A stretch of DNA of 64,000 nt from positions 45,453,206-45,517,205 of the forward strand of contig OZ018338.1 of assembly GCA_963969495.1 (NCBI GenBank), in the 5' to 3' direction. Position 1 is the stretch's first letter. Each line of letters starts with the position of its first letter. Positions 21,960-34,099 of this stretch are shown here, in pieces. Below the pieces are notes generated by a model. That model searched no databases. It worked only from the letters and a program-made list of their open reading frames with translations, and was not told the origin of the DNA. The position numbers were made by a program, and so were the translations under genes. The DNA is from Ceratothoa steindachneri (taxonomy: Eukaryota; Arthropoda; Malacostraca; Isopoda; Cymothoidae).

Positions 21960-24625
21960 TAGAGAACTAACATTACACAAATTGACCGACAGACTTACAA
22001 TTATACACATTAATGTCAATGGGTGGGACGGAAAAGGTTTCATCTATGGTAATATTTTTCTACAGAGTGACCGTGACATAATACTTATTTCCGAACACGG
22101 ACTGATCGCGCAAAAACAATTAAAAATATTCCAATACGACGTCATTAGCAAGAATCATAGCCAGGAGCGGTATGACGGCTGGGCAATAGCCGCAAAAAAA
22201 GGACTGAAATACAGGACAATGGATGACTTAGATGAATCATACCTTGCCATTAAAATACTTACTGCCCTAGGGGGAGTGGTCGTGGTCACGGGGTACCAAC
22301 CCACAAGACGTGGCTATGTGCCCATGTACAACCTCATGCAGATATTTAGCCATAAGAAAAACGTAATTTTTGCCGGAGATCTAAATGCAAGGTTTCAGTG
22401 GCAGGATATACCTCCTACAACAATGCAGCCATTAACATTGAGGTACTACTTGACAGACAATATATGACAAGGATCGGACCAGAATTCCCGAAATACATAA
22501 CGGAAAGATCAGCAACAAAACTTGATATAGTCCTATCTAGCATCAGGTTTCCTTACAACTAATACATTTAACCGGGCCCCATCATTCTGAGTGACCATTA
22601 AGCTATCCAAATTACAATAGGAGTAAATACCATTCAAATAACAATCCCAGAACGAAAAGGCTATAAGCAGGCGAACTGGGAAAGCTATAAAAATTACCTT
22701 CTAAATTATATCCCAGACCCTTTATTTGATGCCAATTTAGAATAAATAGATGAGGAGCTGGATAAAATCGCTGACTTCCTAATAAAAGCCGATGAAAATA
22801 GTATTCCTTATATTAAATACAAAACCCTTCCATCTCCCCATTGGACCCCTCCCATGAAAGCCCTGACACAAGAATATAGGGACCTGTCCAATGTAGTAGC
22901 ATTGATAGACCCCAATCACAATGCCAACAGAAGACTAAGACAAATTAAAGACAACTTCAGACACTAATTACGGACCAACAAAATACTGATAGAAAGAATT
23001 GACATAGAAAGAGACTCAAACACATTCTGGCAGACGTTTAAACGTATTAAAGGAAAACATCCACAAAAATGAATAACACTCACTCACAACGGCAAAGAAA
23101 TTGACGAGACTGAAGAGATTAAGGAAATGTTTAGGATTTTCTGGTCTTTAATCTTTAAAATTACCCCAGAAGAAAATGACAACTACGACATCGAATTCAA
23201 AACTGACATAATCGTACAGCTAAACACACAAGACACTGTGTGTCACAGGAAAGAGTGATGGAGGGCTATGGCAGTAAAATAACTGCCCTAGAACTCTCCG
23301 TTGCTCTAAAATCCTTTCCTCAAAGAGGACCGGGTACCACGGGGCTGATCCGGGAGAATTTCATCAAGGCCCTGCCTAACGTTTCGAGTGGCCTACTTAA
23401 CATCATGAACGCCGCTCTGAACACGAGCTATTTCCCTGACCAGTGGAAAGTGGCCGAAATGATTTTCATCCCAAAATCGGGAAAGCGCCTGACTGCCCTG
23501 CCAGCTTTCGACCGATATCTCTCCTAGAATTTGCTGGCAAAGTCTTCGAGAAGATATTGGCTAATAGAGTCAACTCCTTTCTCGACGAAGCTACCTTTCA
23601 AAATGAGCAGCAACACGGCTTCAGCAGGAAAAAAGGGACTGACACGGCACTAGCCGTTGTCACCGAAAAGCTCGCTAAAATCAAGGCAGACAAAAGGCAT
23701 GCCGACCTGGTGCTCCGAGATGTCCAAAAGCCTTTGATAAGGTTTGGAAGAGAGGACTACAATTTAAGATCCTTCAAGTAGGCTTGAACCCCATTCTTGA
23801 GAGGATCTTATGTGACTATATAATGGAGAGGAGAGCATAAATTCATATCAAGGAACATAAAGGCCCCGAATTTGAGCTCGAAGCAGGGGTGCCACAAGGG
23901 GGTTGTCTCAGTCCCCTTTTATACATTTATACTCACGACTTACCACAACCTCTCTCCGAGGGTACGATATACGTACAGTTTGCTGATGACATATCGCAAA
24001 TTTGTACCACCGCTTATGTTCACAGGGAATCTATAGCGAGAAATACAGCTAGGGAGATATTTAATATCAACTCTTTCGATAGGAAATAGAAGATATCAAC
24101 CAATGCCCCAAAATTCAAAATAATTCACATGTTTCGCAAGACCTTCAATGATATACCTGTGGAAGGAAAGCCAATCCCCTACTGCCTGGAAGGGACGGTT
24201 CTGGGGCTCATATTACCACAGGGGGCTACAAGAGTCATATCGAGTGAACAGTCGCGAATAGCAAGAGAAATTTGAGGGAATTTTACAGGTTATGTGACCT
24301 AAATCCCTCAAATAAACTCAACATATTCAATGCGTGCATTCGCTCAAGGCTTCTGTACCCCACAGTGCCGCTGAACGTGAGCGCCAAGACCCATATTGCG
24401 AAACTAAAATCATCCAGAATAAATCGGTGCTTCTTATTACAAACACCTGAAGAAGAGAACAAAAACAACAGAGGGAGCTCCACAACTCGGTTGGATTATC
24501 TCCGATCAACGTGGCGCTCTACGAGAGAGCTGAGAGGTTCTGGCAATCAATTGGCGCCCGCTTGACCCCTGAGTTCTGGTACACACTTAGACATCGAGGT
24601 CCACCGACAAATAAGACCATTTAAA
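21960..24625 (+). pseudogene. LINE ORF2: endonuclease and reverse transcriptase (main family, copy 2)
   Basis: The first 160 codons (21982-22467) form an apurinic-type endonuclease: H-I-N-V-N-G-W, then I-S-E-H-G-L with the catalytic Glu, T-G-Y-Q-P-T and G-D-L-N-A-R. Stops interrupt the rest. The RT follows from about 23240: S-F-P-Q-R-G-P-G-T-T-G, M-N-A-A-L-N-T-S-Y-F-P-D, F-I-P-K-S-G-K, F-R-P-I-S-L-L-E, then G-V-P-Q-G-G-C-L-S-P-L near 23890 and Q-F-A-D-D-I-S-Q near 23980 (intact catalytic pair). The C-terminal part at 24272-24610 includes L-L-Y-P-T-V and G-L-S-P-I-N-V-A-L-Y. ORF2 nicks the target and primes reverse transcription there. The domain order fits the Jockey/I group of LINEs; I cannot fix the clade. 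This is the most complete ORF2 in the window. Confidence 0.88.
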
Positions 24626-25440
24626 AATACTCCAAAATACACATGACAAAATCGACAAAACACAAAAAAGACTAGTGTAATGCGTAAGTTTCTTTAGTAG
24701 AAATTCAAAAACTTTGCAAATATTTAAAGGAAACTAAAAATAAAACTTTTTCGAAAACCCACAGCTGGAATGAAAACCCCGCCTCAAATTAAGTCTTGAA
24801 TGCCAAAAAGATCATTAAGATCTAAAAATTATGTATTAAATTAACAAGTTTAATTTAATTGAATAAACTATCAATTTTATAGTTTATTAAATAAAAACAA
24901 AAAAAAATGAAAAAACATCCCAAAACAAAAATAACAGAACTACCTTTTCATCAGGGACCTATTTATTCTGTCTCCCACACATCCTCTATTCTTTAAACTC
25001 ACCCTATTTCACCACTTTCCTCTCTCATTATTTTTCTTTTCAAAACTCTCTCCCTAATTCTCACCACTTTTTATGTCCAAGGTCCAAGACCTGCTACTCT
25101 GCTTTTCGTACGCATTTTCTACGATCGGTTTAAGTCCTCACTGGGAAAGTAAGCAATGACTCGAGTAATTTTCTTCAAAACGTGATTTTTCACGCTTATT
25201 TGAGTTAAACGCCTGTTTACCACTCAATGCTTATCACAGCTAACGAACGACTACCACAGGAAGAAATATATGCGTTCACGGGGCTGATTGGAGATTTCTT
25301 CTGTTCCTTGTGGGCAAGGTAGCTTCTTCCGAAGGGGCTACTTTTTCCTCTGACTATTGACTATTGGCACTTTTTTCACATATTTTTACTTCAACTCATT
25401 CTCAACTAGTGCTACATAACTTGGTTACTAGCAAGGTCTT
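24626..25440. other. LINE 3' tail and AT-rich spacer, no gene seen
   Basis: After the ORF2 end the sequence is A-rich and AT-rich to about 24920 (3' untranslated tail of copy 2), then pyrimidine-rich (24960-25080). No motif. Confidence 0.45.
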
Positions 25441-25698
25441 AGATACAGTTGAAAGTATGGTATAGTGAACCCCGGCAGGATACCCCATTAGGGGGCCAGA
25501 AAAGAACGGGCAATTCTCGACCACGAGCCTTACCTCTTCTCTGGACCGCTTATAGGGCTAGGCCTAAATAGGTAGGGTGTCGAAGGAGAGCACGAAAGTC
25601 AAGAGGTAGGAGAGGTAGAATTAAGACAGATAGAGGGCTCTCCTATCTAAGGAGCATAACTATTACTTACAGATTTCGCCACTAGGAGCCCCACAATA
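25441..25698 (+). other. Probable 5' untranslated leader of LINE copy 3
   Basis: GC-richer, purine-rich leader directly before the ORF1 start. No open frame. Its role is inferred from position only. Confidence 0.4.
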
Positions 25699-27587
25699 GT
25701 GGGGCAGAATAGAACCAGGATGGACAACCAGGATTTGAAAAGACTGCCTTTTCGATGGAATCAGAAAGGAAACAACGGAACCAAATGTACTCAGCAGCAA
25801 GTCGTGCAGACTATCTTCAAGGACCTCTCCATAGCCTTGATAAAATGCATCGGAGTCCCCACAAGATTCATCGCGATTGGTCCAAAAGGAAATGATGTGA
25901 AAAAGCTACTATTACCGAGTGGATCATTAACCCTCGAAAAACTCCAACTAGAAGCGAAGACACCGCCACAGATCACCGTAAGCCGGAGCTTCGTATGCCG
26001 GAAAGTAGAAGCATGGGTGGGATCTCACTCATGCCTAGAAATCAAAAGGGAAATAATGGAAAATCAGAAATGGATCAATATACAGGAAATTGTAAAATTT
26101 AAAGACTATACTCATGTCTTTAAAATTATATGCGAGACAACTGAAATGGCGGCCAAAGCCCAAGAAAAGGAATTATTGGCCTTTAGCATGTGTATTCATC
26201 CGCAGAATATACAAAGAGACACATTTATTAACATTTAAATGTGCTTTAATTGCTATGCCATGGAAAAACATACCCCAGCCAACTGCCCCAAGAGAGGAAC
26301 AGTCACATGTTTCGAATGCGCCAAAGAGGGACACGACTACCGCAACTGAAGAAACACGTACAAAAAATGTGCAAACTGCGGCGGTAGCCATCGTACCATG
26401 GCTATGTCATGCCGAGATAGAAAAGACATCATTAAGAAGAATGAGAAAGACCTACAAACAATTTTATCTGCAGAAAACACCACATTCTACTCTAACGTAG
26501 AAAAAAGCCAATGCTCAACCACCCCAGCGCTGCCAAACATCGCCTCAGGGTAGCCCGTGAACAAATAGAAACCGAGGAATATATCCCCATCGAGAACTGC
26601 TTCAAATGTTACGCGGTTGAGCAGCACTAAACCTAAGAATGCCCAGCGACGGAGATGGAGTGTTCCAACTGTGCCGGACTCGGACACGGTTGGAAAGAAT
26701 GTAGAACCGAAAGAACAAAATGCATCAACTGTGGTGGCGAACACAAAGCCATGGCTATGAAATGCCCCATCCCGATAAAAGCAATCTAAGAAAAGAAAGA
26801 GAAACAGAAAAAGGAAAAGGAGGCAAAGGCAAAGTCATACCTAGATGCAGCCACAACAAGGAACACCACAGAAACCGCGACAAAACTGGTCTTGCCAAAG
26901 GAAGGGACCGAAATTATGGCAATGATAATGTTCGCCCACCTGGCAAACCTGGCTCACCCCGGCACGTTTGCAGATGAGCTAAATCCGCTTCTGCAAATGA
27001 ACGGAGTGAAAAAGAAGTTATGGTTCCAGCCGAACCCTGCCTCCAACGATATTCTTAAAATACAACTCACAGAAGAACAGCCAGAAGAAAAGAAAAAGGA
27101 GACGAAAGAAAAAGAGGAATCGCCAGAAGGAGAAGAAAATCCAATCATTGAAAACCCCAGGAAGTCCCCAAATAAGAAAAAACAGAGGAAAAAGAAGAAA
27201 AAGGAAACCGAAGAAAGTGAAAACCCAACGACAGAAGAAGAGGACGAGGACGAAGAAATATTAAAGTACCCAGGAGATCCCCTCACAGAAAAAAAGGAGA
27301 TATTGGAAATGGGGTACTTCTTTAGCACAGAAGAAGTGTGCTTCAAGGTCTTCGGATCACCAATAAACAGACCGCCGAAAGGAAAAATTGTGGAACTCAC
27401 AGAAGGCATAAGAATGGGCACATCCAAATGGACTCACGAAGGACCCGACTCACCGAAGGAAATAGCAGGACTGCTGGAGGAAGGCACATTCTATATTCCG
27501 GATTCGTGCATCCATACAGTCAATCTGAATGCTTTCAAGGTAATTAAGAACGGACAAAACCTCACAAATAACCAAATAAGTGAATGA
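25699..27587 (+). pseudogene. LINE ORF1 with doubled zinc-knuckle block, ORF1-only copy (copy 3)
   Basis: 25699-26238 encodes the N-terminal part with F-V-C-R-K-V-E-A-W-V-G-S-H-S. The first knuckle block follows at 26238-26405: C-F-N-C-Y-A-M-E-K-H-T-P-A-N-C, then C-F-E-C-A-K-E-G-H-D-Y-R-N with a TGA in place of the last Cys, then C-A-N-C-G-G-S-H-R-T-M-A-M-S-C. A second complete block lies at 26598-26768: C-F-K-C-Y-A-V-E-Q-H, C-S-N-C-A-G-L-G-H-G-W-K-E-C, C-I-N-C-G-G-E-H-K-A-M-A-M-K-C. The segment before each block is also alike. 26892-27587 is open for 231 codons: F-A-D-E-L-N-P-L-L-Q, L-W-F-Q-P-N-P, a Lys/Glu-rich low-complexity middle, and G-Y-F-F-S-T-E-E-V-C-F-K-V-F-G. It ends at a stop and AT-rich DNA; no ORF2 follows. 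Confidence 0.85.
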
Positions 27588-28560
27588 TAAAAAAAAGTGA
27601 ATAATAAACAAAAAGTGTAAATATCAAACGAAGGGAATAAATCAAAGTGAAAATACGATAAATGAATAAATTAAAGTGAAAATGAATTACCAGTTAAATA
27701 ATATAAATAGAATATATAATAAAAATTAAGTGTATAACATTTCGGTTCTAATGAGAAATAATTATAAGTAGAATGTGTTAAAATAAAGTATCAAAAATAA
27801 AGGTACTAATATGAAATAATATAAAAGTGTTAAACGTTTAAAACAGTGGAATATTAGAAAATGTAAAAATATATCAAAAAGACATGAATAGATTAATAAA
27901 TGAACGCAAATTAGGTATGAAATATAGGAATTAAAATAAAGTGAATAAGTAAAGTGAAAAAATAAAGTGTATATACTAAAGCGAAAATGAATTACCAATT
28001 GAGAATTAATATAAATAGAATAAAGATAAATATAAAATAAAAGATATTGAAGTGTATAAAATTTGGATACTAAAGTGAAATAATATAAACAGAATTTTAA
28101 ACGTTAAAATTGTAATAATAATTAAATCACTCAAGAATAATAACTTTAAATGTACAAATAAAATATCACACAAAAATTATTATTTTAAATGTATAAATAA
28201 GAAATGAGATATAGCAAAATAAATAACGTAACAATTCGATGTGATAATTTGGTTATAACTGAAATATATACAATAATTATGTAAATATGATAAAAAAGAT
28301 AGATGACCTCCACATTTGCTGGAGTTTCATTCTTCTTACTTCTCCATGTCAACTTTCCATTCTCTACTCTTCTTTTTGCCTGTATATTCACCACTATTTT
28401 AATGAATTAATTAATTAATGAAAGTGATGAATTGTGTGGTAGGTTTATAAAGGTGTGAAAATGTTTTCTAGTTTGCTCTGGTGTTAGGGCAACACTAGCA
28501 TGCTTCTTATTATTTTTATTTTATAACGTAATTCTACCTCCGTGAGTAAAAGCGCTGACT
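27588..28560. repeat. AT-rich tail after ORF1 with iterated aaagtgaa words
   Basis: Nearly 1 kb of AT-rich DNA in which aaagtgaa/aaagtgta words recur every few tens of bases, for example near 27650, 27675, 27825, 27950 and 28070, and the phrase gaaaatgaattaccag/a recurs near 27680 and 27985. I read it as an internally repeated 3' tail of LINE copy 3. No gene is visible. Confidence 0.5.
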
Positions 28561-28587
28561 ATGGTTGACAGCCAGTTTCCTCCATTG

Positions 28588-28588
<1 letters not shown>

Positions 28589-28654
<66 letters not shown>
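28589..28654. repeat. (AT)n microsatellite
   Basis: A pure TA run of about 66 bp with a degenerate ATTTATTT tail. It sits beyond the 3' side of the minus-strand LINE copy. Confidence 0.98.
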
Positions 28655-28658
<4 letters not shown>

Positions 28659-28788
28659 TATTTATTTATTAAGTTTAATATATTCCACCGTCGTAGCATT
28701 CAAGCCTTTCCAAATTTTTTGTTATGCTAAATATCTCTATTTAAATTTTATTAATCTTTTCATTTATTATTTTCAATTTTAGTAATAA

Positions 28789-29012
28789 TTTGGGCACTAT
28801 ACCTCCTTTTGTTAATATGAATTATTTTTATTTAACTTTGATTTGACTGAAATTTGGGCACTTCGTCTCTTTTTATTTTAAATTTTTAATATGGGCACTT
28901 TGCCTCCTTTTGGTAAATTTAGTTATTTTGGATTTAATGAGTTTGGGCACTTCGCCTCTTTCTAAATAATTTTTTAATTTTTAATTTGGGCACATCGCCT
29001 CTTTTGGTAAGG
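28789..29012. repeat. Five irregularly spaced copies of a GGGCAC...CGCCTCTTTT motif
   Basis: Copies of tttgggcacttcgcctctttt start at about 28789, 28853, 28891, 28942 and 28985, each followed by TTTT-rich sequence of varied length. Spacing is 64, 38, 51 and 43 bp. They lie in the 3' untranslated side of the minus-strand LINE copy at 29.1-30.1 kb. Confidence 0.85.
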
Positions 29013-30056
29013 TTAATTTTTCTCTTTTGTTTGCTTTTTTATTATGAGTCGAGTTCATTAAGGTTATTTTCCTTTGTATACTACTAAGTATATTTGGTAG
29101 TACGTTTTCTCTAGCGCAGGTTCTACCCCTTGGGAACAGAGATGTTCTACCAATTGCGCGTCTTCTGTTCCCACGTACGTTCAAGTCTATGTTTATTGTC
29201 GGGAGTATTTTCCCTTAGCCTTTGGATCTCCATATTGATCGGTTTTAGTCTGATTCTTTGATGTAGAATCAATTGTCGAATACGGTCGATCCTTTGCGTG
29301 CTAGTTATCAGCAGTGTGGCTTTATTTTGCACCCTTTGCATCATTCTGAGAGATGTACAGCTCGCCATCTGCGTGATAACAGCCGGGTACACTAGGACTG
29401 AGCGTACCAAGGCCATGTAAAGTTTTTCCTTTTTTGACACGCTGAGACTTCGGAAACGGTAAAGTTTCTTCAGCTCTTTTTTGGCTAGAGAGACTCTGGT
29501 ATTTACATGAGCCTTGTAACCAGATTTGTAGAGTCGTAAGCCCAGGACTTTTCCCTCGTTAGAGTACGGATAGAGTTCATTGTTGACGATGACGTCGTCA
29601 AATTTCCAGCGGTTCATTGAAATTATGGTGAATTTCTGGCGGTTGGTCTTAATCTACCACTTTTTTCATACCGATTGTTGTTGTCAATCTCGGCAGCTGT
29701 CGCCCTTGCCTGACTTCCAGAGTTCCTGAATTGACTCAAGACGATTTGAGTGATGTCATCTGCGTATTGCAGATACATCGAATCGTACCTCACTGGAGCA
29801 GGTAGGTCAATTGTATACATGAAGCTTGCAGCCCTCGATCGCGATTTAGAATCTGCTATCCGTGACATAGTTAAAAAGGACCCTTTCCAGGAATGGGTTC
29901 AGCTGGAGGTTGAGGATCTTGAATTGTAGCACTCTCAGCCATACCTTATCGAAGGCCTTCTTTACATCTCGCAGGACCACGTCTACGTACCTTCTCTCAG
30001 CTTTACTACAAGCCAGTTTTTCCGTTAGGAGGGCAAGGGCTGTTTCCGTTCCACCA
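29013..30056 (-). pseudogene. LINE ORF2, 5'-truncated (main family, copy 4)
   Basis: On the minus strand the copy begins near 30056 within the RT (G-G-T-E-T-A-L-A-L-L-T-E-K-L), then V-V-L-R-D-V-K-K-A-F-D-K-V-W (first catalytic Asp region) and Y-L-Q-Y-A-D-D-I-T-Q near 29770 (intact catalytic pair). The 156-codon frame at 29617-29147 is the C-terminal region: K-V-L-G-L-R-L, L-K-K-L-Y-R-F-R-S-L, V-L-V-Y-P-A-V and M-Q-R-V-Q-N-K-A. The endonuclease and first RT part are missing, the usual result of incomplete target-primed reverse transcription. A few stops are present. Confidence 0.85.
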
Positions 30057-30920
30057 ATTATTTAAATTGTTTTTGCTAATATGTAATTTTATATGTAAAA
30101 ATACTCAAATCTGTAAACTCTTTTCTTTATAATAAATTTGAAAATTTTAATAATTCTGACTGCGTAGAACTCCTGGTTTTTCTTCATTCTGCAACTACCT
30201 CAAAATCGGCAAAGGAGGGAAGGTTTGGGGGAAAAGGTCCTAAATACGCCTTCGAAATTTACGAAAGAGAGATACTAATTTTTCACCATTCACCATTATT
30301 ATTAATTTCATCTCTCTTTTTTAGCGGCACCACTTAGGCAGATGACTGCCTAAGTCCTCGACCCCGCCCCCCTGCGTCAACTGGCGTCGGATGTAAGAGG
30401 GGATTGCCATTCATGTTTCGTCCCAACTATGCCGGGCAATAGCACGGCCATAATTAGGGGTATAGAGAAATGGATACATTAAGCATCCTAGAGAAGTATA
30501 GGTACATTAAAGCCCCCCCCCCCTCATGGGAGAAGCGTGGGAAAGGTAGCCGGCAAAACTGCTTACCATGTGTGATCTCCCCGCCGCTGTGGGCCGTTGG
30601 AGCTAACATCTGTTTTAAGGCGACCACCTAAGGTCCTTAAACGACGCTCTAACGATCCAATTACCTACGAGACCCATAAACCCGTGGTTATGGAAAAAAA
30701 AGCGGTGCGAGTCAGAAGGCACGCCAAGTAGCGGTGCGGTTGCGAGCCTCTAATTTGCGAGCTGACTTGGGCACCCCAGTGCCACCTCAGGAATTATCGC
30801 TCTCCCCAGATGCTAACTCACCATTCTCCCCCCTTTGCCTCTGTGGCCTGGTCACTTCCCCCTTTAGATGGGGCGGCAATCCGCCTATAAACAAGCCCAG
30901 CAAAGAACGAGAAGATGATG
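30057..30920. other. No gene recognised; contains a 9-bp perfect hairpin
   Basis: Acttaggca (30332-30340), a 6-base loop, then tgcctaagt (30347-30355) form a perfect inverted repeat. Further on the sequence is unusually GC-rich for the window, with a TATA-like cctataaac near 30883. A 74-codon frame at 30734-30958 has no motif. Confidence 0.45.
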
Positions 30921-30923
30921 ATC

Positions 30924-31119
30924 AGAAGTCGATACGCCAGAGTAGGATTAGTTCGTGAAGATCGATCCATCGGCCAGACAAGAAGATTATTAGAAGTCGA
31001 TTCGCCAGAAGAAAGATTAGTTCGTGAAGATTGATCTTTCAGCCAGACAAGAAGATTAGAAGTCGATACGCCAGAAGAAGGGTCAGTTCGCGAAGATCGA
31101 TCCTTCGGCCATACAAGAC
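30924..31119 (+). repeat. Three tandem copies of a 66-68 bp unit
   Basis: Units begin agaagtcgat at 30924, 30992 and 31058 and include agttcgtgaagatcgatcc and cggccagacaagaag. In one frame, units two and three read L-E-V-D-S/T-P-E-E-x-L/S-V-R-E-D followed by S-F-x-Q/H-T-R, with one TGA. This could be a translated repeat or a minisatellite in an untranslated leader. Confidence 0.85.
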
Positions 31120-32432
31120 TATTTCCGTGAGAAACGATAGGATCAGATTGAGAAAATAGATCCCCCCTTTTAGGGCCGTATTAACCTAAATAGTCAAGCT
31201 TTATATCGGTGCCATACCGAAGAAGCCTGTTCAGTCTGCAAAGAAGTCCGACTGAAGTAAAGTAAAGCCGCTCACCCTCGAGTGACTCTCACATCTCAAG
31301 CTCCGTAAGAGTGAGAGGAGAAGAACCCAGCCCCAACGAGCTCCCGTTCTTTAATTACGTTGAAGAATCTGCCCCCGTCACAGGCGACAAGCAATCCCTC
31401 CTCGACGAAAATTCAACCAGCGGCCACAACACTTCAAAGCGAGAGATAAGTCCTCCAGCGACATCCAGCAATCCCTAATACCTACCTGTAAGTTAAAAAT
31501 AACATTTATATCTCTATTGCGATAGTATAATTTGAGTACGTCCCACGTTTTAAAGGAGAGTAGAAACCATTGTTCTTGAACCTAGGTCATATGTGTTTGT
31601 AGACGAGAGTACGTTAATTTAATGTTTAACGATAATCAAATAGAGTCGCGAAAAAAAATACTAATCGGCAATTGGTATGTTTACGGGAAGCCTATTTTTT
31701 TATTTTTTGTCATTGAAAGATCTTTGATGCCAAAGATAGAAATGTGTTAACTGTTGGTTTGTAATAGTTAAGTGTTTCATTTAAAATACATGTTTATTTT
31801 GGTAGATTCTGGTGTTTCCTCTTATCCTTATGTCTTTAAAAATAGCTCTTCCTTAAGAACAAAACTACTGAATTAGCACTCTTAGAACAAAGCCTACTTC
31901 ATCATAGAAGTAACTCACGCCCCTTAAAGCATACCGCTACTAAAAGGGTGTCAAAGAGTATAGTGATCAAAACCAAGGGTCATTTTACGACAGGAAGCAT
32001 TAGAGGAAGCTGGTTTGAGGAGTAGCCCACAGCCAATAACAATGTCAGAAACAATTCCGGGTAAGGGACGAACTGCTACCTCTACTGATCTTTACAGCGG
32101 GAGCCCTTTCCAGGACCATAGAGGGACATAGAACTGTCTTTATGGTATGTTGGGATGTGGGCGCGATTAAAACACCCTCGGGGGGGGGAAGCGTCGTCAT
32201 TAAGTCCGCCCTATAATCCAACACCTGAGATGATCCCACCCGGATTCATATCATCCATTATCATCATTCACCCAAAGGCAAATCCCCTTTTCATACAGAC
32301 GGCCGTTCATCGAGGGGAGGACGCCCTCTTCTCCCAAAAGGCAATTCAAATTTTTTTTTTCAAAATAAATAGCAGAAACTCATATATACTAGTGATTCCC
32401 TAATAACACTAAAAGGTCAAAATCAGTAAAGA
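31120..32432. other. No gene recognised
   Basis: A splice-donor-like cctgtaagttaa occurs near 31490, after which composition drops to AT-rich intron-like sequence. Nothing confirms a gene. Small frames at 32045-32239 (minus) and 32155-32403 (plus) overlap and lack motifs. Confidence 0.35.
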
Positions 32433-33990
32433 GTGGGCCCCCCTCCTCAAGGGGTGTTCACCACTATAATGGCGACCCAAAATGCCGCGAAGGTCCCACT
32501 AAGGTGTCTAAGCGGCCAGAAGAAACCGGACAAAGGCAAAGTCTACGAGACCCTGTTCGGCAAGCTTAGTGTGGCAGTCCTAAGGCTAATAGACACGCCC
32601 GTAAGATACGTCACAACATGCGAAAATTAGAAAGAAGTAGAAGCGCTCACAAATAAGGAAGGGATTGAAATCCTCAAAAATATAAACCTCCAACTAACCA
32701 CGCTTCCTCAATCCTAAGCAGACAGGAGTGTGATGTGCAGAAGCCTTGACCCATGGATCGGACAGCATACCAAAGAAGAAATCAAGAAGGAGATAGAGAA
32801 GAATTAGAAATGGCTGAGAAAAGCTGAGGCTATCAAGTTTAAGAACAAACGAGATAACTAAAATTATCACCATGTCTTCAAGATAATAGTTACAGACACA
32901 TAAATGGTGACAGAGGCGAAGGAGAGAGGACTACTTCTCTTCAACGCGAAGATAAGTGGTCAGCAGATTGAGCGGGAAGGGTTCACCTCTGTGCAGATTT
33001 GCTTCAGATGCTATCGCCTGGAGCACCACACCACGAAGGACTGCAAGGAGCAGGAATAAACCTGTTAAAGATGCAGCCAAAAAGGACACGGCTGGCGCAA
33101 ATGCCCAGCCAAAGAAGAGAAGTGCCTAAACTGCGGATAGAAACATGGAGGAATGGCGATGTCCTTCCCCAGAAAAAAAGGAGATCTTAAAAAGAAAGGC
33201 GGAAAAAAGAAGGTAGATGGAGTCAACAGAGCAAACACCTCCTACGCCCAAGCGGCAAAAGCCACCTCAACAGGAAATGAACAGAACATCCCTGCGCAAA
33301 GAACATATATAAAGGTAGGCAAGGAGCATAAAAACCCAACAAAAATCTTCACTTGCATTCTATATGCCCATGTCCGCAACTTAACAAACCCTGGCTTCTT
33401 TGCTAAAGAGCTAAACAATATGCTCAAAAACAATGGTTTGGCAGAGATGTGGTTCCCGGAGAACCCACAATCAGGAGAAGCCCTCCAGATGCAATTCAGC
33501 CCAGAGGAAGAAGCACCAGCGACCGCTTTCCCAATAGACGAAGAAGGAATAATATCCCGTAATCAAACCCAGCCCCTCAAAAGTCCCCGAACGTCCCCAG
33601 AATTGAGGCGAGGAAGAAAAAGGGAAGGAAGTGCATAAAAACAGCCAGAAGAATCAAGCAGGCTGAGGGGGAACATCTTAATGTCAGCTTCTTCATCTGA
33701 GGATGCATAGAGAGCTCCTAGCCTCCTAAGATCCACAAGAGAGCAAGGAGTATGGGCAGAAGGAAGAACTCAAGGCAGAACAAAAAATTCGATGGCGATG
33801 AGATTAATATCAAATTCTTTAGAAAGGCTGAAACCTCCTTCCCAGAAGACACAAGGTAGAAAAAATCATTGAAAGAGTGAAAACGGGAATATTAAAATGG
33901 TCTTATGAATTAACACCAGACCAGGAAGCGCTAATCGACACAGCGCTCATGGAGGCCAAAATAACACTATAGGGACTCTTGCCTCGCCAT
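32433..33990 (+). pseudogene. LINE ORF1 (main family, copy 5)
   Basis: Broken ORF1 with the family landmarks in order: C-R-S-L-D-P-W-I-G-Q-H-T near 32735, then L-L-L-F-N-A-K and the knuckle run C-F-R-C-Y-R-L-E-H-H-T-T-K-D-C near 33000. After that come C-S-Q-K-G-H-G-W-R-K-C and C-L-N-C-G. The 161-codon frame at 33153-33638 has T-S-Y-A-Q-A-A-K-A, H-V-R-N-L-T-N-P-G-F-F-A-K-E-L-N and M-W-F-P-E-N-P. A stop interrupts the knuckles. ORF2 follows in the same orientation. Confidence 0.82.
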
Positions 33991-34099
33991 AAGCAAGGCA
34001 GAATTTACAAGAATTAGGAGCGGAAAAAACGCAAGTAACAAAAACCACTAGAAGAAGACAGACACACACATACAAACACACAAGCACTAGACAGCACAA

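Noticed and set aside
26954..27427. 157-codon minus-strand frame rich in Ser and Phe
   Set aside because: It is the exact reverse of the Lys/Glu-rich ORF1 segment, which has homologues in the other LINE copies on the plus strand.
28789..29012. CRISPR or satellite array for the GGGCAC motif
   Set aside because: Spacing varies from 38 to 64 bp, cores vary, and the spacers are simple T-rich sequence inside a LINE tail.
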